Origin: Symbiodinium natans
Taxonomy: Eukaryota; Sar; Dinophyceae; Suessiales; Symbiodiniaceae
Direction: 5' to 3'
DNA: 60,855 nt
Assembly: GCA_905221605.1 (NCBI GenBank)
Contig: CAJNDS010000842.1
Location: 1-60,855 of the forward strand
Shown here piece by piece: positions 1 through 9,670 of the stretch (within the stretch, counting starts at the first letter, position 1; every line of letters starts with the position of its first letter). Position numbers and translations under genes: made by a program. The notes under the pieces are model-generated. The model did no database searches and was not told the DNA's origin. It saw nothing but the letters and a program-made list of their open reading frames with translations.

Positions 1-313
1 GGGGGGGGGGGGGGGGCTTAATTCAGCCCTAAAAACCATAGGAGTGCCCTGATCAGGTTTCAGCGTCTAGGGTTTTATAGGGTTTAGGGTTTAGGGTTCA
101 GGGTTTGGGGTTTAGGGTTTCGGGTTCAGGGTTTAGGGTTTAGGATTTAGGGTGTAGGCCTCAAGGAAATGGGAGACCATGAGTCAGGGACCCGCTGTTG
201 TCATTTGCTGATCGTTGCTCCGCAGGCTCTCCCAGTGGCTCAAAGAGGCTAAGAAGGCCTAAGGTTGATCCAAGATCTGCATTCCGGGGATACAAGGAGG
301 GACCTCCTGGAAC

Positions 314-350
<37 letters not shown>

Positions 351-577
351 GTATATAGTCTATAGTATATAGTATAAAGTATATAGTATATAGTATATAG
401 TTCCTATGTACCTAAGTAGCCTCCAATGTAGCCCCTAAGGTCCCTTGTAAGGGTCCCTTCTGTAGTCCGGACTCTTTTGGTACCCGAAGCTATACTCTAA
501 AAGTGCTGACCGTACTGGAATAGCGACCCCCCCCCCCAAAAAAAAAAAAAAAAAGCCTAGAATCTGGATCAACCTCC
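1..577. other. Repeat-rich leader, no supported gene
   Basis: Starts with a run of 16 G. Degenerate TTTAGGG copies follow at about 72-150. A TA-rich stretch at 309-400 lies inside a candidate family-5 element (about 295-472) that starts AAGGAGGGACC and ends GGGTCCCTTC. A possible short exon follows the CCGCAG at about 222-227. A C-run followed by an A-run precedes the CCCH ORF. Confidence 0.5.
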
Positions 578-1111
578 ATGTACGCACCTGGTCATCGGGA
601 GATGGCTGATCCCACGAAGCAAATCCGCATCCGGTTCACCTTCTTGGAGTTTGCCCGTGAGACGGACGACGACGATCCTAAGAAGAGGTCGCGGAGTTTG
701 CCCAGGTCATTCCAGCCAACCTACGTCCAGCAAGCTGAGCTCCAGCCGGCCGAAGATCTAACACCCGAGCCCGCATCGTCAGGGGGAGATGGCGGCATGT
801 GGTCCAGCATGGGGAGCAGGGGGCATCCCTACATCTGCCATCGACCCTGCGTGCGCTGGAGCAAAGGCCACTGCACAGCCGGCACGGATTGCGAGTTCTG
901 CCACCTCGCGCATCGTGCAGAGCGAAAGCTCTGCCGAAAGGATCGCAAGGCCCTCCAGTCGATGCCCCTCCTCGACCTCCTGCGAGTCACGTGGCGCCTC
1001 CTAGAGGAGCATGGTCGCAGGGTGAGGCCGGGACACAGCCCTGCAAATTTGCCTATGGACCCAATGGTAGAAGCCCTATTATCTAGTCCTGGAGAAACAA
1101 TAATAATCTAG
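578..1111 (+). CDS. CCCH-type zinc finger protein (177 aa)
   Basis: Open frame with ATG and TAG, 177 codons. One CCCH finger is visible: C91-x7-C99-x5-C105-x3-H109, followed by a basic stretch (ERKLCRKDRK). CCCH fingers bind RNA or act in RNA processing. Short proteins with this finger and a basic C-terminal flank are, to my knowledge, very common in dinoflagellates, where gene control is largely post-transcriptional. The N-terminal part is acidic (DDDDP) and otherwise featureless. A second in-frame Met lies at residue 9. The protein may be one exon of a longer gene, because the DNA upstream is repeat. Function beyond nucleic acid binding cannot be inferred. Confidence 0.7.
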   Translation: MYAPGHREMADPTKQIRIRFTFLEFARETDDDDPKKRSRSLPRSFQPTYVQQAELQPAEDLTPEPASSGGDGGMWSSMGSRGHPYICHRPCVRWSKGHCTAGTDCEFCHLAHRAERKLCRKDRKALQSMPLLDLLRVTWRLLEEHGRRVRPGHSPANLPMDPMVEALLSSPGETIII

Positions 1112-1450
1112 ACCCTTCACGGGGCGGTGAAGCAAATCATGCATCCGTACCAGCTCCTGAGCCCCGCCAACCATTTTGGACATAGGTGGGCAGACATGGA
1201 AGGCGTCCAGCCGATCTTTGACGTGCTAACACAGGACTAGGTGGTTCTGGTGTGGGAGAATGGCTCAGTTACTTACTTCCGTGCTTTGCTTGCCCAGGGC
1301 TCCGAATAGCTTAAAGCCTAAACTGTAAACTCCATTCACAGTGGTTCTTGGAGACTTCAATTCAGGGGTCCTGTGGTCCTTTGGTCCCCTGGTCCTCCAG
1401 TCCTGCGGTCACCTGGCCCTGCGGTCCCAGGGCCAACTCCCCTCCTTGTT
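1112..1450. other. Region 3' of CCCH ORF
   Basis: Unique sequence with no heptamer repeats and no convincing exon. It probably holds the 3' UTR or intron sequence of the CCCH gene. Confidence 0.3.
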
Positions 1451-1454
1451 AAGC

Positions 1455-1998
1455 CATGCCAGCTTGCTTAAAGACCATATGAATCCGTTCCAAACCCATC
1501 ATGCGAGCATGGTGTTTGTAAATGGCCAAACCCATCATGTTTCAAAATCCACGCAAGCTTGCTTCAAGACCATATGAAACCTTTCCAGACCACATCATCA
1601 TTACGAGCATTGTGTTTGCAAACCCACAATGCGAGCAATGTGTTTGCAAATGGGGGGGGGGGGGGGGGCGCCCCCCCCACCCTGCAAGCTTGCTTCAAGA
1701 CATTTTAAGACCGTACGTGGTGTGTGCAAATGGGAGGGGGGGGCGCCCCCCCCAACCCCCCCGCTCTTTGAAGCCGTGCAAGCTTGCCTTGAGACCATAC
1801 GAATCCCTTCCAAGCCGTGCAAGCTTGCTTTTGGATCATACGAATCCCTTGCAAAACTCATGCGCCCCCTGCCCTTCCCTACCCCCCCCCCTACTTTTTT
1901 AAGACGCGCAAGCAAGCTTGCTTTTAGACCATATGAATCCCTTCAAACCCATCATGCGAGCATCGTGTTTGCAAATAGGGGGGGGGGGAGGGGTGGCA
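1455..1998. repeat. Imperfect tandem repeat with G/C homopolymers
   Basis: About six diverged copies of a unit beginning CAAGCTTGCTTCAAGACC and containing CATCATGCGAGCATNGTG and GTTTGCAAATGG. Several copies end in long G-runs followed by C-runs (1651-1679, 1735-1762, 1977-1988). Open frames here are low-complexity by-products. Confidence 0.7.
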
Positions 1999-2049
1999 AC
2001 GCACATACATGGTGCGCATTGCAGGTTTGTGTCGCGTTCTTGTAAGTGT

Positions 2050-2350
2050 ACAGGAGCTTGAATTGCGGAAAGCACTGCTCAAAACCTGTATGCTGTACTT
2101 GCCAGGACCTGACGGATTTTCAACGTAGTTGCCGTGGAGCTTGAAGCCATTTACAGTTTTTAAAGCACGTGATTACTATTCGCTGGTTTTTAGAGTATTT
2201 TCAATGTATAAATATGCAGGGAACACTGCTATTTCCACTGTGAAAAGCCCGTGAATACTGTAATTGCTAGGATTTGGAGCACTGTCAAAAAGGCGAACGT
2301 ACAGAAACACGGTGATTTACAGGTTTTGGCGCGGTGCTTGTAATTATCAC
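2050..2350. repeat. Degenerate AT-richer repeat of roughly 60 bp
   Basis: Recurring words such as GAGCACTG, ACAGTTTTT and TGAATACTGTAATT suggest an old tandem repeat. No coding signal. Confidence 0.35.
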
Positions 2351-2737
2351 AAAAAAGAGAGCCAGACCTAGGGAAAAACAAATCACCTCCGCCTCAGTTC
2401 AGGTGGGGCTTCAAAGTGTAGGAGGGTTTTGGGTTGGATATGGGAATCTATACCCAAGTGGCCCCCCACCGCCTCCCCCCAACAAAGAAAGAGATTACAA
2501 TTCTTGCGATAGAGGATTTTCACAGGCTTGTTATTCAAAGCACAACGTGCAGGAGTTTGAGTTTGCCCGTGGTGCTGCCAGACCCGTCGAACAGTATCGC
2601 AGGACCCTTGACTGTTCATGCGTTTCGGGTCTTGGGTTGGGGGTTTGTCTTCTTCTGGGCCTCTTCCTTGTAGAGCCCCCTGATAGAAAGCATAGGTTCT
2701 AGGGCTGAGGCCTATTACCACAGAGCCTTCCATGCAG

Positions 2738-2784
2738 GTCAGATGAGGAGCTACTGCACCTGCAACGTCGACTTCGGCACACCA
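2738..2784 (+). CDS. Short exon, unknown protein
   Basis: Acceptor CCATGCAG, open frame reading QMRSYCTCNVDFGTP, donor GTATCT. Cysteine-containing and too short to assign. Confidence 0.4.
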
Positions 2785-2960
2785 GTATCTTAGTAGTAGA
2801 GTAGTTAACCTGTAGCTTGTTTGGGGTAACAAAATCCCCTTGCAACCCCTCAGGTTAATCTTCAGTTCCCCGAGTAAACCCTACACCCTAAACCCTAAAC
2901 CCTAAACCCTAAACCCTAAACCCTAAACCCTAAACCCTAAACCCTAAACGGACAACTAAG

Positions 2961-3059
2961 GTATGAACTTCCGGTCATTGCTGGTTTCTGTGGCGCAGCG
3001 GTGTCGACCTGAAACCAGAGACCATATCCTCGAAGTGCTCAAGCAGCTCCAAGAAGCGA
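2961..3059 (+). CDS. Exon, possibly a first exon
   Basis: Lies between a CCCTAAA array (2879-2948) and a TTTAGGG array (3060-3163). It reads MNFRSLLVSVAQRCRPETRD and continues, with an ATG three bases in. The donor is GTAGGGTTTAGGG, so the intron starts inside the telomere-like array. An upstream CTAAG could be an acceptor. Confidence 0.55.
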
Positions 3060-3062
3060 GTA

Positions 3063-3163
3063 GGGTTTAGGGTTTAGGGTTTAGGGTTTAGGGTTTAGGG
3101 TTTAGGGTTTAGGGTTTAGGGTTTAGGGTTTAGGGTTTAGGGTTTAGGGTTTAGGGTTTAGGG
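3063..3163 (+). repeat. Interstitial TTTAGGG array
   Basis: About 14 uninterrupted TTTAGGG units at the 5' end of the intron after the 2961-3059 exon. Confidence 0.9.
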
Positions 3164-3264
3164 CCCGGGAATCATAGTTTTGCCCCACCCTCAGAAGTAG
3201 GCGCGTGGGGTGGACTCATTGCCACCGTAGCCGGCAGATGAGCAGCGACAGCGCGTGACGTCAG

Positions 3265-3585
3265 AGTCTTTGGGCTCGGTCCGAGCCCTAGAAGAGCCTC
3301 CAAGAAGGAGTTTCTGGATGTGGCGGGCTGCAGTCTGCCTACTCGGAGGGTTCAGGACATGGCCCATGGTGTACCACAAATCACTAGGATGCCCAGTAGT
3401 ACCCTTATTCCCTTTTTGGGGGGTTTAGGTTCCCTTATAAACCCCTTTAAGCAGAAAAGGGCTCCCTTTTTAAGCCTAGGTTACTGGGCAGCATAAATCA
3501 CAACTTGTGCATGTGCTTCGAGCAAAAAGAGTTTGGACGCCCAGCCCCCCAAGGCAGGGAGACCTGAAGATAGCTATGCCGCCGA
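3265..3585 (+). CDS. Exon split by a family-4 introner-like element
   Basis: Acceptor GACGTCAG. The left half (3265-3377) includes ASKKEFLDVAGCSLPTRRVQ. The right half (3495-3585) includes SSKKSLDAQPPKAGRPEDSY and ends at donor GTAAGA. The direct repeat AAATCAC occurs at 3378-3384 and 3495-3501. Removing 3378-3494 joins the halves in frame. No family recognised. Confidence 0.6.
3385..3494. mobile_element. Family-4 inverted-repeat element (introner-like)
   Basis: About 110 bp. Left end TAGGATGCCCAGTAGTACCC, right end CCTAGGTTACTGGGCAGCAT, with an inner GGTTCCCTTATAAACCCC. Flanked by the 7-bp direct repeat AAATCAC. Confidence 0.7.
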
Positions 3586-3589
3586 GTAA

Positions 3590-3881
3590 GATCCATGCTG
3601 CTGTCTTTATGCAGATGTTCGCGTGTGTGTGTATATAGATATATGCATGTCGATCTATCTATATTTATTTATTCAATTAGTTATTTTGTTTATTTGGATG
3701 TATCTATTTATATTTATACTTATATTGTGTATTCTATATGTTTTTTTATATTTATATTTATATTTATCTTTATAATGATAATTTGTATGTATATTTATAT
3801 TTATATTTATATTTATATTTATATTCACATTGATATTTATATTATATATGTATATATTCATTTTTTATATTTATTTATTTA

Positions 3882-3967
<86 letters not shown>

Positions 3968-4200
3968 CCCCCCCCCCATGGTATCCCCCCCCCCCCCAAG
4001 CCTACTCTACGGTCCCTAAACCCTATACCCTAAACCCTAAACCCCTAAACCCTAAACCCTAAACCCTAAACCCTAAAACCTAAACCCTAACCCTAAACCC
4101 TAAACCTTAAGTCTTAAACCTTAAACCCTAAACCCTAAAACCTTGAACCCTAAACCCTAACCCTAAAACCAACCCCCAACCACACCACAGGGGGGGGGGG
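3590..4200. repeat. Simple-sequence block: TTTATA, (CA)n, C-runs, CCCTAAA
   Basis: AT-rich TTTATA repeats at about 3650-3885, a (CA)n tract of roughly 38 units to about 3965, then C-runs and degenerate CCCTAAA from 4015. No gene seen. Confidence 0.85.
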
Positions 4201-4418
4201 GGATCATCTTAGTACCCCATCCGCGGGGAAAACCCTAAACCCTAAACCCTAAACCCTAAACCCTAAACCCTAAACCCTAAACCCTAAACCCTAAACCCTA
4301 AACCCTAAACCCTAAAACCCTAAAACCCTAAAACCCTAAACCCTAAACCCTAAACCCTAAACCCTAAAACCCTAAAACCCTAAAACCCCCAACCAACACA
4401 CCACAGGGGGGGGGGGGT

Positions 4419-4459
<41 letters not shown>

Positions 4460-4560
4460 GGGGGGGGGGGCCCGCCGGGGCTGAATCATATATATATATA
4501 TGTGTAGATATATATATACATACATATATGTGCATGTATGCACGTAGGCACGTATATAGC
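4200..4560. repeat. CCCTAAA array, long G-run and TA tract
   Basis: CCCTAAA units at 4230-4390, with some 8-mer CCCTAAAA variants, are followed by G-runs at 4407-4418 and 4426-4470 and a TATATA tract near 4487-4520. No gene. Confidence 0.85.
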
Positions 4561-4610
4561 GGGGTTTCAAAACACGAGCGCCCCTCCCCGATATCCTCAA
4601 GTCTTGCCAG

Positions 4611-4652
4611 AATCCCGTCAACAAGACACCCAAGAAATGCCTGGACTCAGGG
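4611..4652 (+). CDS. Short exon
   Basis: Acceptor TTGCCAG, reads NPVNKTPKKCLDSG, donor GTTTGGGG. The opposite strand is also open here and has plausible sites (minus exons ending GTGAGT near 4690), so the strand is not certain. Confidence 0.4.
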
Positions 4653-4700
4653 GTTTGGGGCTTAGTGTTTAGGGATTGGGGGCGACAGTAAACTCACCAG

Positions 4701-4777
4701 ACCCACAACACAGCGCACCAGTGATTTCCTATCGCCGGCAGTCCCCAAACGGTCGTTGGCCATGTCCTCGACTCACG
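4701..4777. CDS. Exon, strand unresolved
   Basis: Plus reading: acceptor CTCACCAG, PQHSAPVISYRRQSPNGRWP, donor GTTTAGG. Minus reading: DMANDRLGTAGDRKSLVRCV with a perfect GTGAGT donor. Both fit; only transcripts can decide. Confidence 0.4.
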
Positions 4778-5127
4778 GTTTAGGCTTTAGGCTTTCGGGT
4801 TTCGGGTTTAGGGTGTAGGGTTTAGGGCTTAAGGTTTAGGGTTTAGGGTGTAGGGTTTAGGGCTTAAGGTTTAGGGTTTAGGGTGTAGGGTTTAGGGCTT
4901 AAGGTTTAGGGTTTAGGGTGTGAATGGCTCCAGGCGACAAGGCATTAGCACTCGCCTTTTTGCACTTTGGAGCCCTTGCCAACTAACCCCCCCCATTTGG
5001 ATCCTAAACCTCTACAATTAAGACTTATGCCTTAAACCCCGAACCCTAAACCCCAAATCCTAAACCTCTAAACCCCTAAACCCCACACCCCAAACCTTGA
5101 ACTCTCAGCCAAGCAAAAGCCTAGCAG

Positions 5128-5171
5128 GGGAAGTTGGCATATACGAGGTTTCCGACAATGCGGGTTGATCG
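5128..5171 (+). CDS. Short exon
   Basis: Acceptor CTAGCAG, reads GKLAYTRFPTMRVDR, donor GTTTTGGGG. It follows a CCCTAAA-type stretch. Confidence 0.4.
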
Positions 5172-5242
5172 GTTTTGGGGTTGAGGGTCTGGGGGTTGTC
5201 ATGTTGGTGGTGCTTCCTAGAATAAGGATCATGGGTCCTCTT

Positions 5243-5346
5243 GCTTAGTAGCTGAATGAGTACACTTTACACTTTTTTGGGGTTCTATAATCCCCGACGG
5301 AACTGAAAGTGTACACTTTTTTGGGGCTCATGAACTCAGCAACTAA
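5243..5346. mobile_element. Inverted-repeat element (family 12)
   Basis: Ends GCTTAGTAGCTGA and TCAGCAACTAAGC are inverted repeats. Inside are two copies of ACACTTTTTTGGGG. About 100 bp, no coding capacity. Confidence 0.55.
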
Positions 5347-5662
5347 GCTTAGAATAAGGACCGCAAGTAAGGGTCCCCTAAGTTCGGAAACCCCCTCATG
5401 GGATGGGAGGGATTCCTCCCTAGACCCCTGAACCCATCCTCAGGGTTCCGGACAATTTCGGATGCTTGCGGTTTAGGGTTTAGGGTTTAAGGTTTAGGGT
5501 TTGGGGTTTGGGGTTTAGGGTTTAGGGTTTAGGGTTTAGGGTTTCCATATACTAAGAGCTCTAAAGCCTCCCCCGAAGCAATTCTACTTACCCAAAAGCG
5601 TCCCTTACAAGAGCTTTTCCCCTGAAACCTTAAACCCCGAACCCCATACCTTCAATCCGAAA

Positions 5663-6095
5663 ATGTCCTTTAGTTGGTTCAAGAAGCAGGCGCAGGGCTC
5701 TAAAGACGTGCAGTGTCCCATGGATGCCTGCTGCGATCTCTTTTCTCCCACACGCTGTTCTCCTCAAGGGAGCAAGCCGGCCAACTTTTCTTGGGACTCC
5801 GGGCCTACTTGGAGGTTCATGGGTAGTTGTAAGTAGGGTCGTAAGTACCCGAAGTTGGGGTATAGGTATAGTTGCCATACTTGTATCCCTACACATAACG
5901 CATACATCCGTGCCATTTGGAGCCCCTGGATTCAGAAATGGATTGGGAGCGTGAATTTGATGTTCTACCAGCTGGACAGTTGCATGCTCCTCACACGAGC
6001 TGGATCAGAGCAGCGCTCAGCCACGGGCTGTGGCGCAACACTCTACCCGCAGCGTCCTCTGCGCTACATTGTGTTCATAGGCTTCGGGTTCAGCA
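5663..6095 (+). CDS. Candidate first exon split by a family-2 element
   Basis: ATG at 5663 opens MSFSWFKKQAQGSKDVQCPM. At 5806 the frame meets a family-2 element. TACTTG is repeated at 5806-5811 and 5878-5883. Removing 5806-5877 continues the same frame into NAYIRAIWSPWIQKWIGSVN and on to about 6095, over 140 codons in total. Cysteines and tryptophans are frequent, but no domain is recognised. A second frame is also open around 5917-6080. Confidence 0.5.
5812..5877. mobile_element. Family-2 element, short copy
   Basis: Starts GAGGTTCATGGGTAG after the shared TACTTG. Internal GTTGTAAGTAGGG and GGGTATAGGTATAGTTG are inverted relatives. The right end lacks the usual AACCTCC. Confidence 0.55.
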
Positions 6096-7041
6096 TTTCA
6101 GGTTTCTAGGGTGTAGAGTTTAGGGTTTAGGGTTTAGGGTTCAGGGTTTAGGGTCTCTAGGCTTTTAGCTTGAAGGCTAACCACACAATGGAGTGCAGTT
6201 CTCTGCTCTGCGGTATAAGGGCCTGCAAGTACAGGTCCAATACAGGAGCCTAAGCCCTAAAGCCTAAGCCCTAAACCCTAAACCCTAAACCCGAAACCTT
6301 TGCTGGATCTGAATAGGGAATCAGGCATTGAGGTGCAGTACCTTTTATCCCTCTGCAGGAGCCTTTCAGCGGTTTTGTGGGGTACCGAATCCCGGGACCT
6401 CCTTCTTAGTACAAAAACACAGTAGTAAGTGTAGAGCTCTTGTACAACTTTAATACAAACTCTCCGCTGGCCCCCGCACGACCTGCAGTTGGGCTGTTAC
6501 CAAAGGGGGGAAAACTGGTGACTATCAAGGCCCCTGTGCTGCAACAACCTCGTATCTGTTCATGGTAGAATGACAGTGGTACCTATTTATATACCCTGAA
6601 GCTTCAACAATAGCCCTAAACCCGAAACCTTAAACCCTAAGCCCTAAACCCAAACCCTAAGCCCTAAGCCCTAAACCCTAAACCCTAGCCCTAAACCCTA
6701 GACCCTAAACCCTAAATCTAAAACCTAAACCCTAAACCCTAACCCTAAACCTAAACCCTGCGTTAAGCTCCACAAGTCGGTATCAGATCCCCCCCCCCCC
6801 CTCCGCCCCCAAGGTTGAGGGTTTGGGGTATGGGGTTTAGGGTTAGGGTTTAGGGTTTAGGGTTTAGGGTCTAGGGTCTAGGGTCTAGGGTTTAGGGTTT
6901 AGGGTTTAGGGTTTAGGGTTTAGGGTTTAGGGTTTAGGGTTTAGGGTTTAGGGTTTAGGGGGGTTTATAGGGTTGAAGGCCCATGATAGGGGTAATTGCG
7001 TGGGCTCCTGTATATTGTATTTCTGTGCATGCGTTTGACAG
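6096..7041. other. Repeat and intron-like DNA
   Basis: CCCTAAA tracts at 6240-6300 and 6600-6770 and a TTTAGGG array at 6838-6962. A possible exon follows CTGCAG at about 6359, but no frame is compelling. Confidence 0.5.
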
Positions 7042-7049
7042 ACAATGTG

Positions 7050-7079
7050 CCCGGAGCGAGTTGAAAGGAAAGCTGCCCA
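7050..7079 (+). CDS. Very short exon
   Basis: Acceptor TTTGACAG, reads TMCPERVERKAAQ, possible GA donor (GACCTAGGG). Low confidence because of its length. Confidence 0.3.
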
Positions 7080-7121
7080 GGACCTAGGGTTTTCGGGGTT
7101 TTTCGTGTTTTGTTTCTTCAT

Positions 7122-7284
7122 CGAAGGGTAGTTACATGGGCCCTTATTACGGTCCCTTACCTCCTTTACACGGTTCTGATGTATGGGCCCATATGGGCCC
7201 TTAATTTGTATAGGGTATATAAGAGGTACAATAGGGGGTGCCCGTTTAAGGGCCCATACTAGAGGACCATGTAACTACCCTTCG
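7122..7284. mobile_element. Family-3 inverted-repeat element
   Basis: Ends CGAAGGGTAGTTACATGG and CCATGTAACTACCCTTCG are a perfect inverted pair. The interior has GGGCCC words and GGGTATATAAGAGG. Related copies lie at 35051 and 36298. Confidence 0.7.
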
Positions 7285-7337
7285 TTTGGGTTCTAGTCTT
7301 TCATAAACCCTAATCCCTAAGCCCCTTTTCCATGCAG

Positions 7338-7846
7338 GAGTACCCCTTCATGAAGGCATGCTACCTAGCTCGTATTAGGATCCCTCTTGTAGCGTCAAGG
7401 GAAGGGTTTCCTGCGTTATGGGAACCCTACTTGGAGGTTCATGGTACTGAACAACCCAACTAAAACTGTACTTTTAACCCACTTATAAGCCCCTTAAGTG
7501 CCCTAATGCGGTTACCATTGGGTCATAAGTACAGTTATAATTGGGTTACTAAGTACCATACATAAACCCTAAACCTCCCCTATAGTCAGTCTCCTACTTG
7601 TACGCCGCCCGTCAACTGAAAGGATTGGGAAACGAGGACCCGGAGTAGGCCCTTACCCCTCATTTTGAAGGAATTTAGGTTCCCTTATCAGCCCCTTCTA
7701 TCCAAAAGGGGCACCGTTGTTGTTCCTAGGTTACTCTTGGGCCCTAAACCCCAAACCCTAAGCCCTAAACCCTTGCTTTTCCTAGGTTACTCTTGGGTCT
7801 AGGAAAGCCCTTTTCTTCCAGGGAACTCCCTGAACCCTTTGCTTCG
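7338..7846 (+). CDS. Exon split by two introner-like elements
   Basis: Acceptor CCATGCAG, then YPFMKACYLARIRIPLVASR. At 7426 a family-2 element intervenes. CCTACTTG occurs at 7426-7433 and 7593-7600, and removing 7426-7592 gives WEPYLYAARQLKGLG in frame. At 7628 a family-4 element intervenes with GGAAA at 7628 and 7802. Removal continues into KPFSSRELPEPFASE. The protein is unidentified. Confidence 0.65.
7434..7592. mobile_element. Family-2 introner-like element
   Basis: Left end GAGGTTCATGGTACTGAACA. The right half AGTACCAT...AACCTCC is its inverted partner but is interrupted by a CCCTAAA copy. Flanked by an 8-bp direct repeat, CCTACTTG. Confidence 0.7.
7633..7801. mobile_element. Family-4 element with duplicated right end
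   Basis: Starts AGGACCCGGAGTAGGCCC. The right end CCTAGGTTACTCTTGGG appears twice, separated by CCCTAAA-like DNA. Confidence 0.6.
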
Positions 7847-7903
7847 GAAACCCTAAACCCCAAACCCTAAACCCGAAACTCTAAACCCTAAACCCCTCCT
7901 CAG

Positions 7904-8012
7904 GTCTCCGTAACACATATACCTATAGGGGTCATAAGTTCCACCTTACCGCACGTTGCCCTTGGAATCATGTAGAAGAAAGATGGGAACAACCCAACCA
8001 TCTGAGACTACA
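7904..8012 (+). CDS. Exon
   Basis: Acceptor CTCCTCAG, then LRNTYTYRGHKFHLTARCPW and further residues to about 8012. Aromatic- and basic-rich, with no domain recognised. The donor is unclear because CCCTAAA repeats follow. Confidence 0.5.
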
Positions 8013-8124
8013 TACACTAAACCCTAAACCCCGATCCCTAATTCCTAAATCCTAAGCCCTCAACCCCCGAGAAAAAAAAGACTATGCTCCCAAAAGCTAA
8101 ACCCGAAAGCCTAAACCCCCATAG

Positions 8125-8188
8125 GCCGGCGTGTGGCAAGACGTCCTGGGCGAGGGCTACGACGCCGAGCCACAGCGGGAGCATGATG
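8125..8188 (+). CDS. Exon with GA donor
   Basis: Acceptor CCCATAG, reads AGVWQDVLGEGYDAEPQREH, then GATTTAGG as a likely GA donor. Confidence 0.55.
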
Positions 8189-8383
8189 GATTTAGGATTT
8201 AGGCTGGGTGAAGGGTTCAAGGTTCAGGGGTTAGGGTTCAGGGGTTAGGGTTTAGGGTTTAGGGTTATAGAGGTTCGGGGAGTTGTCTGCCAGTGTCTGA
8301 CTTTCTTGCAGGGGTTGCTTGGGTTTCGGAAGGCCACCCTAAACCCTACGCCACCCCAAACCCAGAGGTTCAGGGTTTAGGGT

Positions 8384-8466
8384 TTATAAACCTTAAGGGG
8401 TTTAGGGGTTTAGGGTTTATAAACCTTAAGGGGTTTAGGGTTTATAAACCTTAAGGGGTTTAGGGG
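8384..8466. repeat. Tandem repeat with hairpin unit
   Basis: Three near-identical copies of GGTTTATAAACCTTAAGGGG. The unit is itself a palindrome (GGTTTATAAACC). Confidence 0.7.
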
Positions 8467-8525
8467 TTTGGGGCTTAGGGTGTAGGGTTTAGGGTTCAGG
8501 ATCCTCAAACCCTGAGCCGTATGAA

Positions 8526-8721
8526 GCTAGGATGCCCAATAGTATCCTTATTATTTTTTTGGGCGGCTTAGGTTCCCTTACCATCCCCTTTAAGCAAGAA
8601 AGAGGGTTTAGGGTTTAGGGTTTAGGGTTTAGGGTTTAGGGTTTAGGGTTTAGGGTTTAGGGTTTAGGGTTTAGGGTTAGGGTACCCTTGCTACTCCTAG
8701 GTTGCTGGACAACCAGAGGTT
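8526..8721. mobile_element. Family-4 element containing a TTTAGGG array
   Basis: Left end TAGGATGCCCAATAGTATCC, right end CCTAGGTTGCTGGACAACCA. A block of about 11 TTTAGGG units (8606-8686) sits between the two halves. Direct repeats CGTATGAA at 8518 and CGTATAAA at 8722 flank it. Confidence 0.65.
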
Positions 8722-8793
8722 CGTATAAAACGAACACCAAGTAGGCTCTGGCCAATCCTACCCCTACTTACAGCCCCAGTTACAGCTACCCAG

Positions 8794-8829
8794 GGGAAGC
8801 CCTTAAGTGGGAGGGCGGGAGAGCGGTCG
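8794..8829 (+). CDS. Short exon
   Basis: Acceptor CTACCCAG, reads GKPLSGRAGERS (36 nt), donor GTAAGG. Confidence 0.4.
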
Positions 8830-8882
8830 GTAAGGTGTGCGCCCGCAAAGCTCAGTTCTTAAACCCAAAGTCACTAAGACAG

Positions 8883-8920
8883 AATCCAGGCTTCCAAGGC
8901 TTCGACATCGAAATGTCGGG
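8883..8920 (+). CDS. Short exon
   Basis: Acceptor AAGACAG, reads NPGFQGFDIEMS, donor GTTAGG. Confidence 0.4.
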
Positions 8921-9168
8921 GTTAGGATTTTGGGTTTTTAGGGTTTAGGGTTTAGGGTTTCGGGCTCAGAGTTTCGGGTTTAGGGACACAATGTCCAGAG
9001 ATGGCGTTGTAGTGCAACAGAACACATTCACAAGGCTTTTTTGTTTCACTCCCGGCTTTCTCCTGGAGCTTAGTTTCAACGCCGCTTGTGCAACGCATGG
9101 TTCAGGGTTGAGGGTTTATAGGGTTGAGGCAAACCCTAAACCCTAACCCCTAAACCCTAAACCTACAG

Positions 9169-9281
9169 GGGTGTGGAGAGCCGAGGGATGGAGCATCACG
9201 CGCGACTGGCGGGCGTTTGCCTCGCACCTGCTGTGCCGAGACCACAAAGAAGTTGGGGATTGTGTATTCAAGGATGATAAT
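9169..9281 (+). CDS. Exon with consensus sites
   Basis: Acceptor ACCTACAG after CCCTAAA repeats. Reads WRAEGWSITRDWRAFASHLL then CRDHKEVGDCVFKDDN. Donor GTAAGGGTTTAGGG. Clear coding signal, family unknown. Confidence 0.65.
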
Positions 9282-9339
9282 GTAAGGGTTTAGGGTTTAG
9301 GGTGTAGGGTTAGGGAGGGGTTAGGGTTTAGGGCTTAGG

Positions 9340-9430
9340 CAAAAGTATACTATAATATGATATAATGTCATGTATAGTATCGTATAATATAATATAACCT
9401 AGTATTTTATAGTTATATATTATATACATA
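9340..9430. repeat. AT-rich tract
   Basis: Imperfect TATAATATGATATAATG-type repeats. No gene. Confidence 0.7.
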
Positions 9431-9515
9431 TAGGGTTCAGGATTTAGGGTTTACAGGGCTTAAAGGGTTTTATAGGGTCTAGTACAACCCTATTTCGGCA
9501 AAAAAACTCATATGA

Positions 9516-9670
9516 TCATTGTTGCAGAACTTTTTCGTATATGGATTCCAGGGTATCGAGAGCCTGTTGTGAAAGAGACACATACACTTCTTTGCTTACC
9601 CACCCTACATCCCTTAGCAGCTGGCTGATGAAGGCCCTGGGTTCATTGGTTCTATTTATTGCTATTGCTC
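9516..9670. CDS. Coding-like segment, strand unresolved
   Basis: Plus: acceptor TTGTTGCAG, then LFRIWIPGYREPVVKETHTL. Minus: an open frame containing LLRDVGWVSKEVYVSLSQQ and ending in a stop near 9514. A third frame on the plus strand has a hydrophobic stretch. One of these is probably an exon. Confidence 0.4.

Noticed and set aside
2383-2832. 149-codon minus-strand ORF
   Set aside because: No splice context or domain, and it overlaps a plausible plus exon; treated as chance.
3595-4062. Apparent 155-aa protein with His/Thr run
   Set aside because: Produced by TTTATA and (CA)n microsatellites followed by CCCTAAA repeats; no coding character.
4364-4665. ORFs rich in Gly or Pro
   Set aside because: Translations of a long G-run.
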